Below are positions 25,220 to 33,758 of a stretch of DNA of 64,000 nucleotides, piece by piece. Each line of letters begins with the position of its first letter. Positions within the stretch are counted from its first letter, which is position 1. Below the pieces are notes generated by a model that worked only from the letters and a program-made list of their open reading frames with translations, was not told where the DNA came from and did no database searches. The stretch comes from Actinophytocola sp963727495 (GTDB lineage Bacteria > Actinomycetota > Actinomycetes > Mycobacteriales > Pseudonocardiaceae): the NCBI GenBank assembly GCA_963727495.1, contig CAVSGQ010000007.1:1054001-1118000 (forward strand), read 5' to 3'. A program made the position numbers and the translations under genes.

Positions 25220-26304
25220 CGCGCGACCGTCGCCCGGCGCATGACGAACGGGGGTGCGTCGGCGACCGCGTCGGCGGCCAGGATGGCGTCCACCACGCCG
25301 CGATCCGGCGAGAGCGAGCACACCGGGTCGGTCGCCGCCGCGTCGCCGGTCAGCATGAACGCCTGGCAGCGGCAGCCACCGAAGTCGAGCCCGCGCCGCT
25401 CGCACGAGCGGCACGGGTCGCGCATCCACCCGTCGCCGCGGAACGCGTTGAACGACTCGGAGGCGTACCAGATCTCGGCGAGCGGCCGGCGCGTGACGTT
25501 CTCCACCGGCAGGGTCGTGATCACCGACGCCGCCGGGCACGGCAGCACGTCGCCGTTGGGCGCGACGGTCAGCTGCCGGGCGCCCCACCCGTACATGCAC
25601 GGCTTCGGGTAGCGCTCGTGGTAGTCGGCCACCACGTACACGATCTCCATGCGCCCGCGCAGCCGCTCGATCGCCGCGCGCACGACCGGCTCCGCCGCCG
25701 CGAGCTGCTCCGCGGTCGGCATCAGCGCGGCCCGGTTGCGCTGGGCCCAGCCGTAGTACTGGGTGTTGGCGAGCTCGAGCCGGTCTGCGCCCATCCGCTC
25801 GGCGAGCTCGATGATCGCGCCGACCTGGTCGTGGTTCGCCTTGTGCAGCACCACGTTCACGCTCAGCGGCAGCCCGGCGTCCCGGACGGCGGCGGCCGCG
25901 TCGATCTTGCGGGCGTGCGCCTTCGCACCGGCGATCAGGTCTGCCCGGTCCGCGTCCGCGCCCTGCACCGACAGCTGGACGTGGGCCAGCCCGAGGTCGG
26001 CCAGCCCGGACAGACGGGCCGCGGTGAGGCCGAGCCCGCTGGTCACCAGGTTCACGTAGCAGCCCAGGTCGGCGGCGCGGCCCACCAGCGCGGGCAGGTC
26101 CGGCCGCAGCAGCGGCTCACCACCGGACATGTGCACCTGCAGCACGCCCAGGTCGCGCGCCGCGTCCAGCACGGACAGCCACTCGTCGGTGCTCAGCTCG
26201 TCGCGCCGGGCGGCCAGCTCCAGCGGGTTCGAGCAGTAGGGGCAGTGCAGGGGGCAGCGGTGGGTCAGCTCGGCCAGCAGGCCCAGCGGCGGCTCGGCGG
26301 TCAC
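25216..26304 (-). CDS. pqqE: PQQ biosynthesis radical SAM enzyme PqqE
   Basis: This enzyme joins the Glu and Tyr side chains of PqqA by a C-C bond using S-adenosylmethionine. The 362-aa protein has the cluster motif CPLHCPYC, HMSGGEPLLRPDL, and a C-terminal SPASM domain with Cys ligands in KPCMYGWGARQ, DVLPCPAAS and PCRSCERRGLDFGGCRCQAF. GTG at 26304 overlaps the pqqD stop by 4 nt, so PqqD, the peptide chaperone, and PqqE are co-translated. Confidence 0.95.
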   Translation of the reverse strand: MTAEPPLGLLAELTHRCPLHCPYCSNPLELAARRDELSTDEWLSVLDAARDLGVLQVHMSGGEPLLRPDLPALVGRAADLGCYVNLVTSGLGLTAARLSGLADLGLAHVQLSVQGADADRADLIAGAKAHARKIDAAAAVRDAGLPLSVNVVLHKANHDQVGAIIELAERMGADRLELANTQYYGWAQRNRAALMPTAEQLAAAEPVVRAAIERLRGRMEIVYVVADYHERYPKPCMYGWGARQLTVAPNGDVLPCPAASVITTLPVENVTRRPLAEIWYASESFNAFRGDGWMRDPCRSCERRGLDFGGCRCQAFMLTGDAAATDPVCSLSPDRGVVDAILAADAVADAPPFVMRRATVAR

Positions 26305-26558
26305 GTCCACTCGACGACCCTCCGCTCCTCCAGCCGGTCCAGCACGTCGGCGACGTCGGTCGCGCGGACGCCGCGGAAGCGGGTGCCGAGCCGGGCGGCG
26401 ATCTGGCGCACCGTGGTCTCGCCGTCGCACATCTCCAGCACCGCGGCCGCGGTCGTGTTGGGCACCAGGACACCCTCGGGGAACAGCAGCACGTGCGTGT
26501 CCCGGGTCCGGTCGAACGTGAGCCGGACTCCCCGGCGCAGCCTCGGCAGACCGGTCAT
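26301..26558 (-). CDS. pqqD: PQQ biosynthesis peptide chaperone PqqD
   Basis: This 85-aa winged-helix-like RiPP recognition protein binds PqqA and presents it to PqqE. It shows the family pattern RLRRGVRLTFDRTRDTHVLLFPEGVLVPNTTAAAVLEMCDGETTV followed by a helical C-terminus. ATG at 26558 lies 3 nt after the pqqC stop and the stop overlaps pqqE. Confidence 0.92.
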   Translation of the reverse strand: MTGLPRLRRGVRLTFDRTRDTHVLLFPEGVLVPNTTAAAVLEMCDGETTVRQIAARLGTRFRGVRATDVADVLDRLEERRVVEWT

Positions 26559-26561
26559 CGC

Positions 26562-27293
26562 CTACCCCTTCCCGGCCGCGCGCTCGATGGCGTCCAACAT
26601 GGACCACAGCACGTCACACTTGAACGACAGCGCGGCGACGGCGCGGTCCTGCTCCGCACGGGTCGTGCAGTAGCGCACCACGATGTCCACGGTGGACTTT
26701 CCCTCGCCGGACACGGCCTCGATACGGTTGGTGAAGTACGCGAGGTCGGCGGGCTCGATCCAGTCGTAGTGGGCGAGCATGTCCCCGACCCGGCGCTGCA
26801 TCAGGTGCCCGGAGAACATCTCCGTCAGCCCCGACGCGACCGCCTCGACCCACGGCCTGGTGCGCGCGAAGGTCACGTACGCGTCGACGGCGAACCGGAC
26901 GCCCGGGACCACGTGCCGCTCGTCGAGCACCTCGGCGCGGGTCAGCCCGACCGCCTCGCACAGCCGCAGCCAGCGCTCCCGGCCGCTGTCGCCCGCGCCG
27001 TCCGGTCCGCCGGCGAGACCACCCTCCGCGGCGCCGTCGTGGTAGACGATCCGGTCGAGCCAGGCGCGGCGCACCTCCGGCACCGGGCAGTTGCTGATGA
27101 TCGCCGCGTCCTTGCGCGGCAGCACGCTCTGGTAGTACCACCGGTTCGCGGCCCACACCCGCAGCTCGTGCGGCGAAAGCTCGCCCGCGTGCATGCGGCG
27201 GTGGAACGGGTGCGTTCCCCAGTACCGGTGCGAGAGGCCGCGCAGCGCGGCGACGAACTCCTCGCCGCTGCGCGCGGCAGTCTGGTCCGACAC
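26562..27293 (-). CDS. pqqC: Pyrroloquinoline-quinone synthase PqqC
   Basis: This cofactor-free oxidase performs the last ring closure and eight-electron oxidation giving PQQ. The 243-aa helical protein includes YWGTHPFHRRMHAGELSPHELRVWAANRWYYQ, VRFAVDAYVTFAR, and GLTEMFSGHLMQRR, all characteristic. It starts 80 nt after pqqA, with a hairpin in the gap. A variant of the GTCCAC-GTGGAC palindrome lies in its coding sequence at 26686-26696. Confidence 0.95.
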   Translation of the reverse strand: MSDQTAARSGEEFVAALRGLSHRYWGTHPFHRRMHAGELSPHELRVWAANRWYYQSVLPRKDAAIISNCPVPEVRRAWLDRIVYHDGAAEGGLAGGPDGAGDSGRERWLRLCEAVGLTRAEVLDERHVVPGVRFAVDAYVTFARTRPWVEAVASGLTEMFSGHLMQRRVGDMLAHYDWIEPADLAYFTNRIEAVSGEGKSTVDIVVRYCTTRAEQDRAVAALSFKCDVLWSMLDAIERAAGKG

Positions 27294-27313
27294 GCGAACA
27301 CCTCCGATGTGTA

Positions 27314-27328
27314 CCCCGGCGGCCGGGG
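27314..27328 (-). promoter_or_regulatory. Hairpin between pqqA and pqqC
   Basis: CCCCGG (27314-27319) and CCGGGG (27323-27328) form a 6-bp GC stem with a 3-nt loop inside the 80-nt pqqA-pqqC gap. In other bacteria pqqA is made in excess over the enzymes, and a stem here could stabilise or partly terminate the pqqA transcript. The location is suggestive; the stem itself is common in such GC-rich DNA. Confidence 0.35.
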
Positions 27329-27373
27329 GCCGGCGCGTCGCCCGCCCCCGCCCGCCGGAGCGGACGTAACCGG

Positions 27374-27472
27374 TCAGTCCATCCGCGCCGCGTAGGCGGT
27401 GACCTCCATCGGCGTCTCGTACTCCACGAAGTCCGGGGTGGTCCAGACCTCCAGCTCGGTGGTGGCGTTCAT
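27374..27472 (-). CDS. pqqA: PQQ precursor peptide PqqA
   Basis: This 32-residue peptide (MNATTELEVWTTPDFVEYET then PMEVTAYAARMD) supplies the Glu and Tyr from which PQQ is built. The conserved E-x3-Y is Glu23 and Tyr27 in MEVTAYAAR, and the FVEYETPMEVTAY context is typical. ATG at 27472 has a strong AAGGAGGG five bases upstream, fitting high expression. It heads the operon pqqA-C-D-E-B. No quinoprotein dehydrogenase is in the window. Confidence 0.95.
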   Translation of the reverse strand: MNATTELEVWTTPDFVEYETPMEVTAYAARMD

Positions 27473-27612
27473 CTGCCCTCCTTCAAGGTTCGATGACAAT
27501 GACCCTGCGATCCGAGGGTATCCAGGAGAATCCGCCGATCCTCCGGAATCGCTCGAGGGTCGCTGAGCGGCCACTCGAGAATCTGTCCACAGTGGATCGG
27601 CCGGCCGGGAGG

Positions 27613-28242
27613 TCAGTCGAGGCTCGCGACGAACCGCGTGATCGCCTCGGGCTTGAGCCGCTGCGCGAGCCGGCCGCCCGGAGCGAGCGAGGCCAGGCGG
27701 TACAGCGGCCGGTCGGCCGCGGCCTCGCCCTTGGCCTCGGCCCGCAGCTGCGCGACGAGCAGCTGGGAGAACACCAGCCCCGCGGTGTTCTCGCTGCCGG
27801 CCATGATGTCGGCGAGCCGGCGCAGCACCAGGATGCCCAGCTCGCGCCCGCCGGTGCCGGCGTAGACCGCGAGCGGCAGGTTGATCGTCCTGCCGCCCCC
27901 GCCCACCAGCAGGCCGATGGTGCGGGTGCCGCGGATGTCGGTGACCAGCAGCTCGATGCGTTCCGCGTGGCGCAGGTCGACGGACTTGCGGCCGACCGAC
28001 TTGGCCACCACGAGGTCCCCCTCGAGCCACAGCGTGCGCCGGCCGGACACCCAGGACAGCAGCGACAGCGCGACCACGACCACCGCCGCGGTGACCAGCG
28101 CCGCGGTCCGGCCCGCGAGCAGTCCGACCAGTCCCCCCATCGCCGCGCCGAAGACCAGCGCGACGCCGAGCGCGACGCAGCCGCGCCGGCGCGAGCCGGT
28201 CTGTTCGGTCAGGGTGAGCGGGACGCGGTCGGGTGGGGTCAC
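27613..28242 (-). CDS. Hypothetical membrane protein
   Basis: This 209-aa protein has two adjacent transmembrane helices at about residues 22-66 (GCVALGVALVFGAAMGGLVGLLAG; ALVTAAVVVVALSLLSWVSG), then a soluble C-terminal domain with a PH-like beta pattern (TLWLEGDLVVAKSVGRKSVDLRHAERIELL). I do not recognise a family function. GTG at 28242 starts one base after the hydrolase stop codon, so the two are coupled. It is the last gene before the PQQ operon promoter region. Confidence 0.55.
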   Translation of the reverse strand: MTPPDRVPLTLTEQTGSRRRGCVALGVALVFGAAMGGLVGLLAGRTAALVTAAVVVVALSLLSWVSGRRTLWLEGDLVVAKSVGRKSVDLRHAERIELLVTDIRGTRTIGLLVGGGGRTINLPLAVYAGTGGRELGILVLRRLADIMAGSENTAGLVFSQLLVAQLRAEAKGEAAADRPLYRLASLAPGGRLAQRLKPEAITRFVASLD

Positions 28243-28243
28243 C

Positions 28244-28942
28244 TCACAGGCCCCTGCCCGGCCCGGTGGCGCTCGGGTCGTCCAGCCCCAGCAGGAACGG
28301 GTTGGACCCGCGTTCCCGCCCGATCGTCGTGCTCGGCCCGTGCCCGGGCAGCACGACGGTGTCGTCCGGGAGCGGTAACAGCTTCGTGCGCAGCGTCGTG
28401 TTCATCGTGCGCATGTCGCCGCCGGGCAGGTCGGTGCGGCCGATCGAGCCGGAGAACAGCGTGTCGCCGGCGAACAGCACCCGGCCGCCCTCGTCGAGCT
28501 CGCTGCGGAACACCACCGAACCGCGGGTGTGCCCGGGCGTGTGATCCACGGTCAGCGACAGCCCGGCCAGCTCCAGCGTCGTGCCGTCACCCAGCTCGCG
28601 CACCTCGGCCGGCTCGCGCATCTCCAGCTTGCCGCCGAAGAAGTCCGCGCCGGCCAGGCTGATGCCCTTGAGCGGGTCGGTGAGCATCTCCCGATCCTCA
28701 GGGTGGATCCACGCCGGGATGTCGTTGCCGTCACAGATCGGCGCCACCGAGTAGACGTGGTCGAAGTGACCGTGGGTGAGCAGCGCCGCCACCGGGGACA
28801 GCCGGTACTTGCGCAGTGCCTCGGCGACCGGCTCCACCGCGTCCTGACCGGGATCGACGATCACGCACGGCTCGCCCTCACCGGACGCGACGAGGTAGCA
28901 GTTGGCCTGGAAAGCCCCGGTGGGGAAACCGACAACGAGCAC
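28244..28942 (-). CDS. MBL-fold hydrolase, glyoxalase II-like
   Basis: This 232-aa metallo-beta-lactamase-fold hydrolase has the dinuclear zinc motif THGHFDH, further ligands in DHTPGHTRGSV, FAGDTLFSGSIGRTDL and VLPGHGPSTT, matching the glyoxalase II/GloB group. In mycothiol-using actinobacteria the real substrate may be a mycothiol thioester rather than glutathione. M. tuberculosis Rv2581c is the positional counterpart, lying between hisS and a cyclophilin gene; hisS is missing here. Confidence 0.86.
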   Translation of the reverse strand: MLVVGFPTGAFQANCYLVASGEGEPCVIVDPGQDAVEPVAEALRKYRLSPVAALLTHGHFDHVYSVAPICDGNDIPAWIHPEDREMLTDPLKGISLAGADFFGGKLEMREPAEVRELGDGTTLELAGLSLTVDHTPGHTRGSVVFRSELDEGGRVLFAGDTLFSGSIGRTDLPGGDMRTMNTTLRTKLLPLPDDTVVLPGHGPSTTIGRERGSNPFLLGLDDPSATGPGRGL

Positions 28943-28978
28943 GAACCGAAACTTACACGGCGGTCTCGGCCCGGCCCG

Positions 28979-29773
28979 TCAGACCGAACGAAGTCTGCGG
29001 AACCGGGACCACGAGGCAAACCGCCGGTCGGCACGCACCTGGTTGGTCTGCTCGCCGGTGACGTCCACATTGGCCACGCAGATCCGGTCGCGGCCGTGCC
29101 GCTTGGCCGCGCGCAGCGACACGTCGGCGTCGAGCATCAGGTCTTCCAGGTCCAGCTCGGCGAGGTCCCCCAGGCAGTAGGTGGCGACGCCGATCGACAC
29201 GGTCTGCCCCTCGATGGTGGCCGACAGGTCGCGGGTGACCTTGGCGTTGACCGACATGTCGCTGATGCCCGTCCGGATACGCTCCGCGACGGCCAGCGCC
29301 GTCGACAGGTCCGCCTCGGGCAGCAGCACCATGAACTCGTCGCCGGCCGACCCGCCGTAGCGGCAGGCCAGGTCGCCGTCCCGGGTGGTGTGCCGGATCA
29401 CGTCGGCGACGCCACGCAGGATCGCGTCGCCCGCGAGGTGGCCGTAGTTGTCGTTGACGTCCTTGAACCGGTCCAGGTCGATCATGATCAGCGCGATCGA
29501 CAGGCCGTGCCCGCGCGACCGGGCGATCTCCTCGGCCGCGATCTCGTCCCAGTGCCAGCGCTCGATCAGGCCGGTCGGCCGGTCCTCCAGCACCTGGCCG
29601 CACGAGTCGCACCGGCGGTGCGTCGGCACCGACTGCAACGGCCGCTCCCCCGACCTCGGTACGACGATCTCAGGTTGTCCCCCGCGGACGTCGGGTCGGC
29701 GGTCCCCGTCGCCGAGCCTCGTCCGGTACCCGCTTTCGCGGTGCTCATCAACTGTCTCCCCTGCAGTGCTCAC
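28979..29773 (-). CDS. GGDEF-domain protein with a 3-residue insertion in the signature
   Basis: This 264-aa protein is a predicted diguanylate cyclase. After a disordered N-terminus it has a CDSCG pair-of-Cys motif (about residues 55-58), then a GGDEF domain with MIDLDRFKDVNDNYGHLAGD and SIGVATY. The active-site loop reads RYGGSAGDEF instead of RYGGDEF, a 3-residue expansion leaving AGDEF. Relatives with AGDEF can be active, but the insertion could alter or abolish catalysis. No EAL domain or sensor is present. The GTG at 29773 lacks an obvious ribosome-binding site. Confidence 0.8.
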   Translation of the reverse strand: MSTAGETVDEHRESGYRTRLGDGDRRPDVRGGQPEIVVPRSGERPLQSVPTHRRCDSCGQVLEDRPTGLIERWHWDEIAAEEIARSRGHGLSIALIMIDLDRFKDVNDNYGHLAGDAILRGVADVIRHTTRDGDLACRYGGSAGDEFMVLLPEADLSTALAVAERIRTGISDMSVNAKVTRDLSATIEGQTVSIGVATYCLGDLAELDLEDLMLDADVSLRAAKRHGRDRICVANVDVTGEQTNQVRADRRFASWSRFRRLRSV

Positions 29774-29921
29774 CTGTGGTTTCGGCCGGTCCGCGGCTCG
29801 GAACGCTCCTCACCGGCCGTATACAGGTAACTATCGGGAGTCACAGAGGGACTGAACAGTGTTGAGGTGTTGACGGTTTCAGGAAACACCGAATGGAGGA
29901 GTCACGGGGCGCGTTCGGCAA

Positions 29922-30497
29922 TCACTCACCGTGTCGGAATGCCCACTTTTCCCGCGGCTCCCGATAACCGGCATACCGATCGAGCACCCGCGCCACGTCC
30001 GTGTCGACGATGAGCATCTCCCGGTATTCGCTCCGGAGGAAGCCCTGTCCCGCCATGTGGTCCAGGAACCGCAGCATCGGCTGGTAGTACCCGTCGACGT
30101 CGAGCACCGCGATCGGCTTGTCGTGCAGGCCGAGCTGGGCCCAGGTGAACACCTCGAACAGCTCCTCGAGCGTGCCCGCGCCACCCGGCAGGGCGAGGAA
30201 CGCGTCCGCGAGCGAGGCCATCGTCGCCTTGCGTTCGTGCAGGTCAGCCACGACGCGCAGGTCGCTGAGCCCGGGGTGGGCGATCTCCCGGTCGACCATG
30301 CTCCGCGGGATCACGCCGGTCACCCGGCCGCCCGCCGCGAGGGCCGCGTCGGCCACCGCGCCCATGGTGCCGACGCTCGCCCCGCCGTAGACGAGCCCGA
30401 TTCCGCGCTCGGCCAGCGTGCGGCCGACGTGCTCGGCGGCGGATCGATATCCCGGACGAGTGCCTGTCGATGATCCGCAGAAAACACATACCCGCAT
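29922..30497 (-). CDS. LOG family protein (TIGR00730-type nucleotide 5'-phosphoribohydrolase)
   Basis: This 191-aa protein begins RVCVFCGSSTGTRPGYRSAA and has LVYGGASVGTMG, PGGAGTLEELFEVFTWAQLGLHDKPI and the dinucleotide-like loop of the LOG/cytokinin riboside 5'-monophosphate phosphoribohydrolase family. It would release a base from a nucleoside monophosphate. ATG at 30497; a GTG two codons later is possible. It is divergent from a nucleoside hydrolase, so two base-releasing enzymes share a 67-nt promoter region. Confidence 0.88.
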   Translation of the reverse strand: MRVCVFCGSSTGTRPGYRSAAEHVGRTLAERGIGLVYGGASVGTMGAVADAALAAGGRVTGVIPRSMVDREIAHPGLSDLRVVADLHERKATMASLADAFLALPGGAGTLEELFEVFTWAQLGLHDKPIAVLDVDGYYQPMLRFLDHMAGQGFLRSEYREMLIVDTDVARVLDRYAGYREPREKWAFRHGE

Positions 30498-30564
30498 ACA
30501 GGTGATCACATCACAGCACCCCGGGCTTTCATTGCGACCGGGTTGTCTGGTTGAGTGCCACAGC

Positions 30565-31518
30565 GTGCGACTCATTCTCGACACGGATCCGGGGGTTGAC
30601 GACGCCCTCGCGATCATGTACTTGGCGGCCCAGGAGGACGCCGAGATCGTTGCCGTGGGTAGCGTCCACGGCAACGTGCCCGCGTCCGTCGGCGCGCTCA
30701 ACGCGCTGCGGGTGCTCGAACTGGTCGGCCTCACCCCGCCGGTGACGATCGGCGCGGCGCGACCGCTCGCCCAACCGCTGCAGACCGCCGAGTTCGTGCA
30801 CGGCGAGGACGGGCTCGGCGGGCACGCCGGCGCGCTGCCGAAGCGCGGCACCGCGCCCGGCTCGGCCGCCGAGCAGATCGTCCGGCTGGCCCGCGCCCAT
30901 CCCGGCGAGCTGACCCTGCTCGCGCTCGGACCGCTGACCAACGTCGCACTCGCGGTCCTGCTCGAGCCGAACCTGCCCGAACTGCTCCGCTCGGTCGTCG
31001 TGATGGGTGGCGCGGTCACCGTGCCCGGAAACATCACCCCGTACGCGGACGCGAATTTCTTCCATGACCCGGAAGCCGCCGACCTGGTTCTCGGCGCCGG
31101 TTTTCCGGAATTGACGCTCGTCGCCCTGGACGCCACCGAACAAGCCCGGGTCGGCACCGACTGGCTCGCCGCGCTGACCGAGGTACGCGGGCCTCGCGCG
31201 GATTTCGCGAACAAACTTCTGGACCACTATGGACAGTTCTACTCGAACATGTTCGGCGAGCATTCCTGCACGTTGCACGACCCGCTCGCGGCGGCCATCG
31301 CGCTCGACCCGAAGCTTGCCGGCTACAGGGAAATGCCCCTCGGCGTCGAGCTGACCGGCACGCACACCCGCGGTCAGGTCGTGTCGGACCTGCGGTCCAT
31401 CTCGAGCGACGCGTACATTTCCACGAATGCCGGAGCCGGCCGGATCCCGGTCAAGGTCGCGGAATCCGTGGATGTCTCCGCATTCCGCGACCTGATGTTC
31501 AAGTCGCTGAAAGGCTGA
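30565..31518 (+). CDS. Inosine/uridine-preferring nucleoside hydrolase family protein
   Basis: This 317-aa enzyme hydrolyses nucleosides to base and ribose. The calcium-binding signature is LILDTDPGVDDALAIMYLAA; further marks are LTLLALGPLTNVALAV, VVMGGAV and NFFHDPEAAD. It is cytoplasmic with no signal peptide. GTG at 30565 gives the canonical start; there is no convincing ribosome-binding site, so expression may be leaderless or low. It ends 5 nt before the convergent STAND gene. Confidence 0.92.
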   Translation: MRLILDTDPGVDDALAIMYLAAQEDAEIVAVGSVHGNVPASVGALNALRVLELVGLTPPVTIGAARPLAQPLQTAEFVHGEDGLGGHAGALPKRGTAPGSAAEQIVRLARAHPGELTLLALGPLTNVALAVLLEPNLPELLRSVVVMGGAVTVPGNITPYADANFFHDPEAADLVLGAGFPELTLVALDATEQARVGTDWLAALTEVRGPRADFANKLLDHYGQFYSNMFGEHSCTLHDPLAAAIALDPKLAGYREMPLGVELTGTHTRGQVVSDLRSISSDAYISTNAGAGRIPVKVAESVDVSAFRDLMFKSLKG

Positions 31519-31523
31519 CCCGC

Positions 31524-33758
31524 TCAGGCATTCTGCTTCAACAGCTCGCGCACATCCGCCGCGCGCGGGTCGCCGAGCTCGTCGAAAATGGCGTACGCCT
31601 CGCGCAACGACTCGGCGGCCAGGTCCGGCTGGCCGCTGTCGAACAGGACCAGCCCGCGCTTGTGCAGGGTCTCCCCCACACCCCACCGGTCGCCGAGCTC
31701 GCGCCGGGTGTCCAGCGCCCGCTGGAAGCAGTCGAGCGCGTCGGCCTGCCGGGCGAGCTCGGAGTACGTCTCGCCGAGCTTGACCAGCGTGTAGCACTCG
31801 CCGTAGCGGTCCTCGATGTCACCGAACAGCGCCAGTGCCTGCTCCAGCGCGTCGACCGCGCGGTCGTAGTCGCTCAGGCAGCGGTAGGCGTCGCCGACGT
31901 TGGCGAGCGCGATGCCCTCGCCGTGCCGGTCGCCGACCTCACGGAAGATGTCCAGCGCCTCGCCGAAGTGCAGCGCGGCCGCGTCGAAACGGCTCTGGTC
32001 GAAGCCGATGAACCCGATGCCGGTGAGGCTCCAGGCCTGCCCGACCCGGTCGCCGAGCTCGATGCGCAGCGCGCGCGCCTGCATGAAGCATTCCTTGGCC
32101 TCGTCGATGCGGCGCAGCTCGCGGTAGGCGACGGCCAGGTTGTTGAGCACCCACGCCTCGCCGTAACGGTCGCCCGCGCGGCGCGCGCCGACGACGCCGA
32201 CCTCGTGCGAGGCCACCCAGGACGTCCAGCGCTTGCGCAGGTGCAGGTAGTTGAACGAGCCGGCCGGCAGCTTCCACGCCGCGACGTTCTCGCCGACCTC
32301 GACCGCGGTGCGGGTGGCGGTGACGATGTTGGACATCTCCAGCTCGCACCACTCCAGCGCGGAGTCGTAGTCGAAGTCGGCGACGTGCACGTCGTACTCG
32401 GACCGGTCCAGCACCGGGTCGTGCCGCTGCGGCGCCAGCACGTGGTTGGCCGCGTAGGCGTTGTGCAGGTACCAGTCGACCACCCGGCGCAGGGCCAGCG
32501 TCCGCTGCTCCTGCGGCTCCTCCTCCGCCGCCTGCTCGGCCGCGTACACCCGCAGCAGGTCGTGCATCCGGTACCGCTCGTTGCCCAGGCCCTCGAGCAG
32601 GTGGACGCCGGTGAGCCGGTCGAGCAGCCGGCGGGCGCGGACGACGGACTGGCCGGCGAGCGCGGCGGCCGCACCCGTGCTCACGTGCGAGCCGGTGTGC
32701 AGCCCGATCAGCCGGAACATCCGGGCGGCGTCGGTGGACAGGTCGCGGTAGGACCAGGAGAAGACCGTCTTGACCGCCACCGAGTCGTCGGTGGCGAGCG
32801 CCTCGAGCCGCAGCTCCTCGGTGGCCAGCTCCTCGACCAGCAGGCTCATCGAGTGGTGCGGGTGGGTGGCCACGCGCTCGGCGGCGATCCGCAGCGCCAG
32901 CGGCAGGTGGCCGCACCGGCCGGCCAGCGCGCGCACCGCGTCCGGCTCGGCCAGCGCGCGTTCCTTGCCGATGACCTTGCAGAGCAGCAGCGTCGACTCC
33001 TCCTCGGTCATCGGGCCGAGCGTGATCCGCCGGTCACCCCGGATGGCGAGGCCGCCGAGCCGCTTGCGGCTGGTCACCACGACGCCGCAGCCGGACGAGG
33101 CCGGCACCAGCGGCTCGAGCTGCTGGGAGTCGGCCGCGTTGTCCAGCACGACGAGGACCCGCCGGTCGGCGAGCACCGAGCGGTACAGCTTGGCGCGGGC
33201 GTCCAGCCCGGCGGGGATGACGTCGATCTGCACGCCCAGGGCGCTGAGGAACTCCTCGAGCACCTCCTCGACCACGCGCGGCTGCCCGTCCGGGGAGTAG
33301 CCGCGCAGGTCGACGTAGAGCTGGCCGTCGGAGTACTGGTCGGCCACCCCGTGCGCCACCCGCAGCGCGAGCGCGGTCTTGCCGGCGCCGGGCGGCCCGT
33401 CGATGGCGACCATCTCCGGCGTGCCGGGCTCGCCCTCGTCGGACAGGAACTTCGACAGTGCCTCCAGCTCGGTCTCGCGCCCGACGAAGGTGGCCGCGGC
33501 GGCCGGGAGCTGGGCCAGCCGCGCCGGCCCGCCCGAGGCCGCGGCCAGCGCGATGAGCTGGCCGTCCGCCTCGAGGACCTGGTCGCACTTGCGGGCCAGC
33601 TCGGCCGACGGCGGCGCGCCGTGCTTGATCTTGGACAGCCAGCTCGGGGTGTACCCGATGAGGTCGGAGAGTCGGCGCCAGGACAGCCCGCGCTTGCGCA
33701 GCAGCCGCTCCAGCTCGTCGGCGAACGGCGATGTCCCGTCGTCCCGCCTGTCTTCCAT
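31524..33758 (-). CDS. STAND-type transcriptional regulator (HTH, NB-ARC, TPR)
   Basis: This 744-aa protein has an N-terminal XRE-like HTH (about 12-65), then an NB-ARC ATPase with P-loop DGPPGAGKTALAL (121-130) and VLVVLDNAADSQQLEPLVP Walker B-like segment, then GHLPLALRIAAERV. From about residue 440 tetratricopeptide repeats follow (for example GEAWVLNNLAVAYRELRRIDEAKECF and GEGIALANVGDAYRCLSDYDRAVDAL). Such proteins often control secondary metabolism, but no biosynthetic cluster lies next to it. The ATG at 33758 is supported by a GGTGGAA upstream. Confidence 0.88.
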   Translation of the reverse strand: MEDRRDDGTSPFADELERLLRKRGLSWRRLSDLIGYTPSWLSKIKHGAPPSAELARKCDQVLEADGQLIALAAASGGPARLAQLPAAAATFVGRETELEALSKFLSDEGEPGTPEMVAIDGPPGAGKTALALRVAHGVADQYSDGQLYVDLRGYSPDGQPRVVEEVLEEFLSALGVQIDVIPAGLDARAKLYRSVLADRRVLVVLDNAADSQQLEPLVPASSGCGVVVTSRKRLGGLAIRGDRRITLGPMTEEESTLLLCKVIGKERALAEPDAVRALAGRCGHLPLALRIAAERVATHPHHSMSLLVEELATEELRLEALATDDSVAVKTVFSWSYRDLSTDAARMFRLIGLHTGSHVSTGAAAALAGQSVVRARRLLDRLTGVHLLEGLGNERYRMHDLLRVYAAEQAAEEEPQEQRTLALRRVVDWYLHNAYAANHVLAPQRHDPVLDRSEYDVHVADFDYDSALEWCELEMSNIVTATRTAVEVGENVAAWKLPAGSFNYLHLRKRWTSWVASHEVGVVGARRAGDRYGEAWVLNNLAVAYRELRRIDEAKECFMQARALRIELGDRVGQAWSLTGIGFIGFDQSRFDAAALHFGEALDIFREVGDRHGEGIALANVGDAYRCLSDYDRAVDALEQALALFGDIEDRYGECYTLVKLGETYSELARQADALDCFQRALDTRRELGDRWGVGETLHKRGLVLFDSGQPDLAAESLREAYAIFDELGDPRAADVRELLKQNA

